Origin: Funneliformis mosseae
Lineage: Eukaryota > Glomeromycota > Glomeromycetes > Glomerales > Glomeraceae
Reading direction: 5' to 3'
Length of the DNA: 16,873 nucleotides
Assembly (NCBI GenBank): GCA_910592005.1
Contig: CAJVPP010001987.1
Location: forward strand, 1-16,873
The translations under genes were made by a program, and so were the position numbers. The notes beneath the pieces were generated by a model. It was not told the origin of the DNA, ran no database searches, and worked only from the letters and a program-made list of their open reading frames with translations. Within the stretch, counting starts at the first letter, position 1; each line of letters begins with the position of its first letter. Positions 9,441 to 16,873 of this stretch are shown piece after piece.

Positions 9441-10754
9441 AACCTTACTTTAGATGAAATTCAGAGTCTTATTTTTAATGTAAATAGTACTTTAGAAATT
9501 CCAATCAGAGATTTTGATGACAATTGGTAACCTTTGGTTACAAATATTTGGATACAATAGAATTTATGAAGACTTGCTAATGGTGATTCTTAGAAGGTTT
9601 TTACATGTCAGCTTACAAAATATCGAGAATCAAATAAAAGGTAAAAAGAAAATATTCTGATTAATAAGCGTTGAAAAATAGCAATCTGATCTTCAAATAT
9701 TTGCCAAGCAAAAATTAAAGTCACACGCTTAGTTTCTTTAGGAATTATTAAAATTGAACGTTATAGTAATTCACCTGATCATACCCACGATTTGAGAGAA
9801 AATAATAGGGTTAATGCTCATAAGCTGTTCAAACTTTAGTTAAAAAAGAGGCAGTTAAAAACTATACTCTACTGGTAATTACTGCTGCTGTAAAGGAATA
9901 TGCAACAACTAAATTAGGTTTTAGTTTAAGTATATGTGATTTTAGATAAAAAGAAGTAGCGAATATAAAGTATAAAATTTGTGAATCTATGAAAGTCCAT
10001 CTTATTAGTAATCATGACTTAAAAAAAAGATATAGTAGAGGCTATATCATATTTAACAAATCAAGGATATCAGGTTGAAAGTTATTATATTTCCCAACGG
10101 TCTATCAAAGGTTTTGTGTTTGCCCACCCTAAACAACTTAAAAAACTCTTGCATCATGGCTGGTTAACACTCGTTGATTCTACTTATAAAACTAACTGAT
10201 ATAATTAACGTCTTTTCACCTTATATATTCGAGATAGTTATGGGTGTTTAGATGCTGATGCACACTTTCTTGTAAGCAATGAAGATAGTGATACTATTGC
10301 AAAAGCATTAAAAATAATTTGTGAAAAATATTGCCAATAGATCCCCTAATACATTCTTTCAGATTAAAGTAGCATTGAAGCAAAAAGTATTAAAAAGGTT
10401 TTCCTGATCTTAATGGTGGTGAACAAAAATGTGAGATAATTCTCTACACTGTTTATATTATGTGAATATGGATGATCAAGATTTATGATAAAAAAACATG
10501 AGATATTATAGTTGCGACAATGCACAAAAGAATGAAAATTGGATGTGAAAAGCTTATACAAGATGTCATCAATGCCTGTCCTATTCTTACTATTAAAAAT
10601 TATATCAGAAGAAATTACATGAAGAATACATCACAATGGGCATTATGAGCACAACAACACTCACCTTTGCTTTTACAAGTTACTTCTACAAATCCATTAG
10701 AATCTTACCATAGTGAATTAAAAAGAGAAACATCTTCGTCATATGGATTAATTG

Positions 10755-10830
10755 GTAAAAATATTTTATTATTTTAAATCTCTTTAAATTTTTTTTTTTA
10801 TTATTTTAAATATTTTATTTATTTTATTAG
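10755..10830 (+). other. Probable spliceosomal intron in the MULE transposase
   Basis: GTAAAA at 10755 and TTATTAG ending at 10830 enclose 76 bp of nearly pure A/T. Joining across it gives SSYGLIG-AIHKI, the uninterrupted family sequence, with the Gly codon split after its first base. Confidence 0.65.
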
Positions 10831-11538
10831 GTGCTATTCATAAGATTGATGCTCTTGATTTAAAAAGGCATTTAGATTCTAAAAAGTCACCTGTGATTTT
10901 TGTATTAAAAAAATATCAGCTTTTGGTATAGAAGAGAATATTCTCAAAAAAATTCAAAAGTTTTCTTATCTTCTTCAGAAATTACTTGTTAAAGAAGCTT
11001 CTTCAGTTATGGAAAGATTAGAAAAAGGAAAACAGGCACCTAGGCTAACATCACTTAATTGTTATTATTTATTTTGCAATAGATATCTATTGCCATATAA
11101 ATATATTTTTTATGAACATATGTATAGTAGTATGAGGTTATTGACCGGTGAAATTTGGAATATGTTTTAAAAAGCATTTGAAGAGAGTGGGTTTGAAGTA
11201 TATGAACATCGTGAATTAGTAAAAATTTTTGAACAAACTGAACAACAAAAAAAGGTGAAAAATTGAAAACTTACCATTAATGAGTTGATTGAAAGGATTC
11301 GTGATAGGTATTGACAAGTTGAAGAAAGAGATAATGTTAAACAAATAGAAGCATATATAAATTTGTTAGAAACATCTTTAGAACTAATTATTATGCAATT
11401 TAACAATAATAAAGAAATTAATAATTCGTAAAAAACATTTTAAATTTAATGGTGTTTTTAGCTAATAGTATTTGTTAACATTTTTGGACTAATTAGCATA
11501 CATTTTATTTCACGTGACTACTCCACTTTAGCTAACCC

Positions 11539-11547
11539 CATAAATAA
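11539..11547 (+). repeat. MULE target site duplication, right copy (CATAAATAA)
   Basis: Pairs imperfectly (7 of 9) with CATTATTAA at 8821-8829. Confidence 0.5.
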
Positions 11548-12252
11548 TTATTGACTAATTACTACGAATTGTAAGCTAACGAACTTAATGAATTTTGTAG
11601 TAATTCAAATCTGTTTGATTGAAATTTTCGAGCAACTAACAGTATTAGTAGTTCACGTCTGATTGGATTACATCAACCAATACGATCAGGTTTAAACTAG
11701 CTAATACAAAATTATGAAAAAAATTATCTAAGTCATATATCACAATGTCACATAAGAGTGTCGATCAGTTGTCAACAAAGCTAATATTTTGGACAAAAAT
11801 ATTATGCAATTCAGGTATGAATATTTTGGCTGTGACTGTGTATTTGCAAGAAAGTGACTTCAAAGCTTGCAAAGCTAATATCTATTTTTTATTCAGAAAT
11901 TTCGAGGATCTTATTAGATGGAGAATGTAAACTTTTGGTGAGTTTTACTAAGGTCAATACTGTTAATTTATTTCTGACTCTGCATGTTTTACATATAACT
12001 GATGACCATTTTATTCTATCCAGAACATCAATGTTAGGACAAATAAAATCAAATTAGAGTTAATGTTAGGATATTGTATTAGTACAGATAGTTTAAATGG
12101 ATATTAGTATAAGTCTGCTATTTTACTTTGTAAATAAGTCTATGTATCATCGAATCATGTAATTTATTTTCTGTATTAATAAAGAATTCAAGCTGAAAAT
12201 GCTATACATTGTATCAAATATATTTTTCATGGGATATGAAGACGTATGGTGA
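11548..12252 (+). other. Region between the MULE and gene 1; possible retropepsin-like fragment
   Basis: No firm gene. Two overlapping frames together resemble a retroviral-type aspartic protease: 11745-11930 includes KILCNSGMNILAVTVYL (the NSG at 11808-11816 would be D-S/T-G after one G to A change). The other frame, 11854-12057, includes NLFLTLHVLHITDDHFILSRTS, near the family's hFILGRD block. Two of the expected residues in that block do not fit, so this is weak. A 145-bp stretch 12064-12208 begins TGTTAG and ends TATACA with an AATAAA inside, LTR-like, but has no flanking duplication. No continuation of the Polinton-like frame was found. Confidence 0.25.
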
Positions 12253-12281
12253 ATAAAAAAAGTGAGACCTAAAGTCACACT
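12253..12281 (+). repeat. 29-bp copy of an internal segment of gene 1
   Basis: The sequence ATAAAAAAAGTGAGACCTAA and the nine bases after it recur at 13522-13550 with one mismatch (A versus C at the 25th base). The downstream copy is coding (IKKVRPKVPL). The upstream one, 43 bp before the gene 1 ATG, would read IKKVRPKVTLR followed by a stop. Confidence 0.8.
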
Positions 12282-12323
12282 TAGGTAAAATGCATTTTAA
12301 ATAACTCACATTCTATATGAAAG

Positions 12324-14865
12324 ATGTTATTGAATATGCAATCTGAACTTGATTCATTGAAACAATGCGTTATCGAGCTCCTAGCTGAGAATGCCAAGGT
12401 TAAAGTCAAAAATGCTAAATTAAGGCAGGCTATGGAAGAGAATAAGGTCAGATTTGTAAAACTAGAGCAGAGCGATAAAGAAAAGGCTGAACTCATTGCA
12501 GAACTAAATTGTGATGTCAGCAAATCAAGCAAGAGCAAATTACTATTAACGTTTCAGTGCAAGATGGGATATCTATAATGAAATCTCCCACTCGTTCAGA
12601 ATTACAGGTGATTTTTCAATCATCCATTTCACTGCCTATTGAAGGTAACTCTGAGAATAACTCTGATGTAACTCAACTATTCATGCAGGATCTAAATTAT
12701 TAGAGGATAGACAGATCAATGAATTCCTGATTTCAGTAAGTAAGAAAGAGGTTAGTGATATGATGAGACAATGCAATAGAGAGAAAAAACTTTTGCATAG
12801 ATCAACACATTCAAACCAAGATCAGGATAAGCTCTCAATTTCTCAGAATAATTCCTCTATGCCCCTAGAAGATTCTGTAAAAACTGAAACTAATACAAGC
12901 AGTTCGCAATTATCAATCAAATTGAATGTTTGCAGAAAAGGAAAAGCTCAAGTACTACCCAAGAATACAAAAGTTTCCCATGATTATATAGTAGCTCAAG
13001 ATTTTATACAAGAAGTGTCTTCAGAGTTGATAGATGAAGATGATGTCCAAGTTATTGATGGAAATCAGAAGCTTACAACTGACATGATAATAGAAGTTGA
13101 GCTTGCTCATTTATTTCTAAATGTAAGTATTGAAGGGAAGAACACTACGCAGGTTAAACAAAAAGAGATTTCATGTCACTACTCATATGGAAAAAAGTTT
13201 GAAGAAAGTGTTTAAGAAATTATTACCAGAGATAACGTTTTAGATCAGACAGCAAAAAAACAATTATTTTAGAATATAATAAAGCATTTTTCTGGAATAA
13301 CATTGAAGACTTTATGTAAAAGAACCCAAAGAGCCATAAAGATTTACAAACTGTTCGAAAAGATAGGAGTAGATAGAATTAAGAATATCAAATCTTACAG
13401 TGCAGATTCTATTTCAAAGTTTACTAAGCCTCAAATCCAAATTATTCTGAATTATTTTAGTAGATCTGGCTATGCTAATATAAAACTAAAAAAGCTTAAC
13501 TCATATTCTGTAAGCAAAAATATAAAAAAAGTGAGACCTAAAGTCCCACTCGAGAAAAGTCAAGGGTCTGTTCCAAAAAAATTATCAGATGCCAGGATAA
13601 GCACTCCACCTATATCTCAAACTTTGAAAACCAATTAGACTAATACATTAGAGGTGTAAGAGTAATGCTTGGATTCAGTTGGAGTAAACATATCAACTGC
13701 ATCTATTCATGTCTCTAATTCAGGCCTAGTCAATTTACTGGTTATCCCATATAAAGCTTGTACTCTCTATATCAATGTAGCTTTAAAAGAATATCTCTAC
13801 CTATCCTTATATAATAGTGATAGACATAATGATGCATACAAATTTAAGAATTCAGGTTTATGTCCTGGATGTGAAAAAGAGCATAATAATGAAAAGGTAG
13901 TTGGCCAATGTATAAAGGGTTCTTATTATATTAAGTACTGATCCTTACCTAATGAAAAAGAAATCAAGATAAGTGCTTTACCAGAAATGATTTCATCAAT
14001 AACACATCAAGCAAGTAGGACTAATCCAATTTATGACCACACTTATTTTCGCAACAAGATATTGGATCAATATCCTAATCTATATAGAGAATACAATAGT
14101 GAAAATTTTGATTATTATAGGATTACTAATGAAACATCATGCGGTATCTCGAGAGAGACCATCTGTCCATTATGCAAATTAGGTTATGATAATGAAGAAA
14201 TAAAAGGTAGGTATAAAGCTAAATCTTATTTTATCAAGTGTGAACAGTGTAAAATTGAGATAACTGTATAGTCCTCCTTACTCTATAAGTGCGATAGATG
14301 ATCTAAATATTTTTTGGAAGTATGATAAGAAATATTAGACAGTTTTTTATCTGAAAATTTTAATCTTTTTTCGAATTGATGAAAAAAAAGGATTAAAATT
14401 GTTTGCAGTCATATAAAAAGGAAAATTACTGAGTCTGATAAAATACTAACCCCCGAATATCTAGATTGATATGCTGAATTAAGTGGGTTACTAAGCATTT
14501 TGACAGATAAGATTCGTTCCAATTTATATAAAAGATATAAAAAAGAAACTGGAAATGAGCTATGGTAACTATCAGAAGCCATAACAAGTATATCAGAAAA
14601 ACCTCAAGCCTCTGATTTCAAGCCCATCACTTTTAAAGCCAAATCTGATTCAGAATTAATTATCAAGTCTATCTTAGAACATTTCACATACCTGAAATTC
14701 TGAAATAGTTTCAGAGGGATTGATAATTATAATTTTACATCACCATGTCCTATTTGCAATAGAAAATATAGAAATTATAAATTATATGGCGAATGGTATG
14801 GAACTGAATATTGTCTTATTTGCTTCACTTTAAGCAATAAATTCAAATTCGTGATCATAACATAG
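12324..14865 (+). pseudogene. Gene 1: coiled coil + KIYKLF domain + CPxC zinc modules, lineage-specific family
   Basis: ATG 12324 (second ATG 12336, MQSELDSLKQ) opens a heptad-rich coiled coil of about 65 residues. Frame changes near 12530 and 12670 lead through a Ser/Asn-rich linker to KLLEDRQINEFLISVSKKEVSDMMRQ. From there to 14865 a single frame can be read with 15 internal stops and no evident indel. It carries EISCHYSYGKKFEESV, the helical KIYKLFEKIGVDRIKNIKSYSADSIS block (13348-13425), and a Ser/Pro linker. Cys-rich modules follow: CPGCEKEHNNEKVVGQCIKGSYYIKY (from 13861), YPNLYREYNSENFDYY...CPLCKLGYDNEEIKGRYKAKSYFIKCEQC (14071-14253), and CPICNRKYRNYKLYGEWYGTEYCLIC (14749-14823). C-x-x-C pairs at both ends suggest zinc ribbons. 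I remember similar proteins as a large uncharacterised family in Rhizophagus. The function is unknown. Confidence 0.6.
13858..14850 (+). other. Three divergent CPxC zinc-ribbon-like modules within gene 1
   Basis: Each module has the plan C-P-x-C, four to six polar residues, G-x-[Y/W/C]-x-x-x-S/E-Y-[F/Y/C], then a second Cys pair or its remnant. Module 2 (14161-14260) is complete with CPLC and CEQC. Module 3 (14746-14829) has CPIC and CLIC. Module 1 (13858-13938) has CPGC and breaks at TGA where the second pair should begin. The upstream halves of modules 2 and 3 also share an aromatic-rich lead (ENFDYY; HFTYLKF). Confidence 0.55.
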
Positions 14866-15246
14866 AAACTCCGTCATGTGAAACTGATCACCTGAAATAC
14901 GCAGAAGATATTTGGTAAAATTCTTGCCAAAGAATAGGGGTTGTGCAACATATAAGATGCATATATATTCGCATTATTTTTTTTGACTCCAGGTTGCATT
15001 TATTTTTACATGTCATGTTTCTGGTCACGCTATTATCATATCAATAAAACAGTATTCAGATATAGACATTTCTTCAAGCAATCACCATTTCGCATATAAG
15101 ATTTAGGGATTTGTATGCTAATTCTCTGTCATTTTTTATTGATTTGTAAGGGATTAATGAATGACGAAATGCAGTGTGTAATTGCTAGTGAAAATCCAGT
15201 GAATGTTTTCTCCTGCGAAATTTACAAGTGATATAAAAGAGGATAA
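14866..15246 (+). other. Intergenic or decayed 5' part of gene 2
   Basis: No certain gene. The frame used by gene 2 can be followed back with few stops to about 15061 (GLMNDEMQCVIASENPVNVFSCEIYK at 15154-15228), so part may be a decayed upstream exon. TATAAAAG at 15232-15239 could instead be a TATA box for gene 2. The two readings exclude each other and the sequence does not decide. Confidence 0.3.
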
Positions 15247-16556
15247 TCATTTTTTTACCTAAGACTAACCATATACAAAGACGGTATAGATAGAATACAC
15301 ATCATAGCGCTCGTAAAAAATATCCTCTATTTTACTAGCATTCTTACTACGCATATCGATATCCCAGATGTGAATCCATGCTCATTATGTAAAAAAGAGA
15401 TTTATTCACTCGCATCAAACCTATTATATCAAGAATTCACCCTAGCTTTGTGTGAATACATTTTTTATCAGAAGTATCTCAAAAAGTATCTGGTGAATAG
15501 AGAAACGCGATGCCTGAATAAGAATTGTAATAGAGATATTAAAACTTTTCTCTTTCCAGATCTTTTTAAGGAAACGGACAGACTTACACCCTCAACTGCA
15601 GATGTCACTAAGCCAATGGATTCAGAAAATCAAACTCTCGTAGATGATGATATAACACTAATAGACAAACTAGGATTATTAAATAAAGAAAAACAAAGTA
15701 CGTTCAAGATTACTGGAATCACTAAAGAAACTTTTGACTAGGCAACTAGCCCTATAGAGATTGTGAGCACTATACCTGATAATCCCAAAAATTTGGATGA
15801 CTTGATTTTAAAAAACACTAGTGATTAGATCCAATGTTCTATATGTAAAAAATGCTTTGAAGAAATTTTTCTAGAATTTTTAAAAGACACTATTTTTTTA
15901 TTTTGTAAATATGCTGTGCACTATGATTGCATTAACAATCCATGCAAGAGTTGTCCTACTTGCCTTTAATCTGAAATGATATCAGAGGTAGTTAGCTTTA
16001 CTAACACCGATCTGAGTGATGCACAGAAAAAATATACTAGGGATTCATCTACTGAAAAATCCTTTAACAAAAAAGCGAAAAAGACTGGTAAAAAGAAGGT
16101 ATCGTCTATATTAAAAAAACTTATTAAAGAATTATTAATTGATACACCTGTTCTTACTATTGAAGAGAACTTGAAAGAAGCCAATGAAAGTGCAACCAGT
16201 ATTTTTTTGCAACTCTCTAATAAGATTGATAATGTCAAAACTAAAAATGAAATTGCATCTTAAGGTCTTATTTACAGTTATTTTAATTTTAAGAAAGCTG
16301 TATTTAAATGATATAAAGAATTAAAACTCAAAGATAGTAAGGATAGATCCTAAGCATTAGTCAAAAGTGAGATTAGAGAAGCGATTCCTGAGGCAAAATG
16401 CTTTGCGAAAAAAGATGAAGAGATCCAAAAAGATTTATAAGCTTTTTAATAGTATAGGCAAAGAAAAAATAGCACAGATAAAATCCATACTTCAGGTTTC
16501 ATCTTAAATCTAACTAAGGATGAAAGGATTATGTAATGGCTGAAATCTTAAAATGA
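15247..16556 (+). pseudogene. Gene 2: two RING-like fingers + basic linker + KIYKLF domain
   Basis: The frame is open from 15250, with no convincing ATG; the first half starts KDGIDRIHIIALVKNILYF. RING-like finger 1 has CSLC (15379-15390), then CEYIFYQKYL and C-x4-C (15511, 15526). The family's C-x-H-x-x-H-x-x-C appears as C-Y-Y-Y. After FLFPDLFKETD, a linker and stops at 15739 and 15826, finger 2 has CSIC (15835-15846), CKYAVHYDC (15904-15930) and CKSCPTC (15943-15963). A stop at 15967 precedes a Lys-rich stretch (SFNKKAKKTGKKK, nuclear-signal-like) and LIKELLIDTPVLTIEENL. After stops at 16261, 16309 and 16351, a frameshift near 16390 gives ALRKKMKRSKKIYKLFNSIG and KEKIAQIKSI. Two more shifts give FILNLTKDER and DYVMAEILK, ending at TGA 16554. 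RING proteins are usually ubiquitin ligases, but this copy has lost its ligands and cannot make a full protein. Confidence 0.6.
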
Positions 16557-16624
16557 AAGGTTTGTTAATATACTGCGCCATTTCTTCTACGCAATTAAGT
16601 CAAATCCGAATACTGTGTTCAGAC

Positions 16625-16873
16625 CAGTGATGGCAAATGACTAGGTCATTTGACTATTTTGAAATGACCTTCAAATGACTTTCAAATGACTATGTCATTT
16701 TGGTCATTAAAAATAAGTCATTTCGCAAATGACAAATGATCTTAAATGACATTATCATTTAAAGGTCATTTATGTCATTTGATGTCATTTAAGGTCATTT
16801 ACATAATTTATTTATATAAACCAATAAAAATTCATATTATTTGATCATCTTTTTTTAATAATAAACCTTAATT
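16625..16873 (+). mobile_element. hAT-type element end with AAATGAC/GTCATTT palindromes, runs off the window
   Basis: The terminus CAGTGATGGCAAATGAC starts at 16625 and is typical of hAT ends (CAGnGATGG). Behind it, to about 16800, are six AAATGAC and seven GTCATTT words in mixed orientation. AT-rich sequence without a frame follows to the window edge. The preceding 8 bp (GTTCAGAC) would be the target duplication if the right end, outside the window, is followed by the same bases. Confidence 0.6.

Larger units (their letters stand above)
9129..11431 (+). pseudogene. MULE transposase with N-terminal 15-residue repeats, decayed
   Basis: From ATG 9129 the frame is clean for 133 codons (six 15-residue repeats, then LTLDEIQSLIFNVNSTLEIPIRDFDDNW) and then meets TAA, TAG and frameshifts. 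Following the family text: RESNK; a DNA-binding segment ending SPDHTHDLREN; FVFAHPKQLKKLLHHGWLTL; then the RNase H-like core. Asp of LVDSTYKTN (10176-10178), Asp of LSD (10362-10364) and Glu of TNPLESYHSELK (10700-10702) stand where D, D and E are expected. The C-x-x-H pair between them is Tyr-x-x-Tyr (10445 and 10454). The SWIM zinc finger near the end has Cys11061 and Cys11076 codons, but its C-x-H pair is YKY (11096-11104). An intron lies at 10755-10830. The tail (EVYEHRELVKIFEQTEQQKK, then coiled sequence) ends at TAA 11429. The family text is from memory. Inactive beyond doubt. Confidence 0.78.
8830..11538 (+). mobile_element. MULE (Mutator-like) DNA transposon, complete but dead
   Basis: Left terminus 8830-8916 starts GGGATAGCTAAAGTAGAG and right terminus 11459-11538, inverted, starts GGGTTAGCTAAAGTGGAG. 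Both continue through GTAGT, ACGTGA, AAATGTA, a looser middle, and then ACTATTGGCTAA or ACTATTAGCTAA. An imperfect 9-bp duplication flanks it. Inside are an A-rich low-complexity stretch (8923-8971), a transposase pseudogene (9129-11431) and short untranslated flanks. It sits in or directly against the Polinton-like reading frame. Confidence 0.8.

Noticed and set aside
10364..10561. Minus-strand ORF of 65 codons
   Set aside because: It lies opposite the MULE transposase core, whose plus-strand family motifs are clear; it is a shadow frame.
11167..11406. Minus-strand ORF of 79 codons
   Set aside because: Antisense shadow of the MULE C-terminal region (EVYEHRELVKIFEQTEQQ).
12064..12208. Solo LTR (TGTTAG...TATACA with AATAAA inside)
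   Set aside because: The 5 bp on the two sides (GTTAA and TTGTA) differ, there is no second copy, and TG...CA ends are common by chance.
12281..12538. Minus-strand ORF of 85 codons rich in Leu/Ser/Phe
   Set aside because: Antisense of the gene 1 coiled coil; the hydrophobic look is the mirror of Lys/Glu codons.
15966..16238. Minus-strand ORF of 90 codons
   Set aside because: Antisense of the basic linker of gene 2.

Overview
The window is extremely AT-rich eukaryotic DNA with no intact, confidently functional gene. Its content best fits the transposon-rich accessory genome of an arbuscular mycorrhizal fungus (Glomeromycotina, Rhizophagus-like). That assignment rests on remembered resemblance of the decayed reading frames to protein families common there and on short GT-AG introns; no search was run. 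No rRNA, tRNA, CRISPR array or bacterial-type operon is visible.

Left third (1-5100) is a nest of DNA transposons. A broken hAT transposase enters from the left edge. Its C-terminal dimerisation region is split by a 1.76-kb non-autonomous TIR element (336-2099) with an exact 8-bp target duplication, and that element is filled with a higher-order array of short palindromes. Just beyond the hAT stop codon lies a decayed Tc1/mariner-superfamily element (about 2292-4852). A hAT-type terminus ending at 5094 may be the right end of the host hAT.

Middle (5100-8370) holds a decayed minus-strand gene (about 5340-6150), an unassigned stretch, a hairpin, a family of degenerate AAGTCTAAC repeats (7179-7700) and one unrecognised minus-strand ORF.

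8371-11547: a fragment of a Maverick/Polinton-type protein is interrupted or truncated by a complete but dead MULE element (8830-11538). The MULE has 80-87 bp terminal inverted repeats, a transposase with recognisable D, D and E positions, one intron and a 15-residue tandem repeat at its N-terminus.

Right third (12324-16556): two adjacent plus-strand members of what looks like a lineage-specific multidomain family. Gene 1 is coiled coil, helical KIYKLF domain and CPxC zinc modules. Gene 2 is two RING-like fingers, a basic linker and the same KIYKLF domain. Both are full of stops. The window ends inside another hAT-type element with AAATGAC/GTCATTT palindromes.

A theme links all parts: premature stops and lost key residues (D to N, E to K, C to Y, H to Y) are almost all explicable by G:C to A:T transitions, as in RIP-like or 5-methylcytosine decay. 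Reading frames stay recognisable while catalytic and zinc-binding residues are lost.
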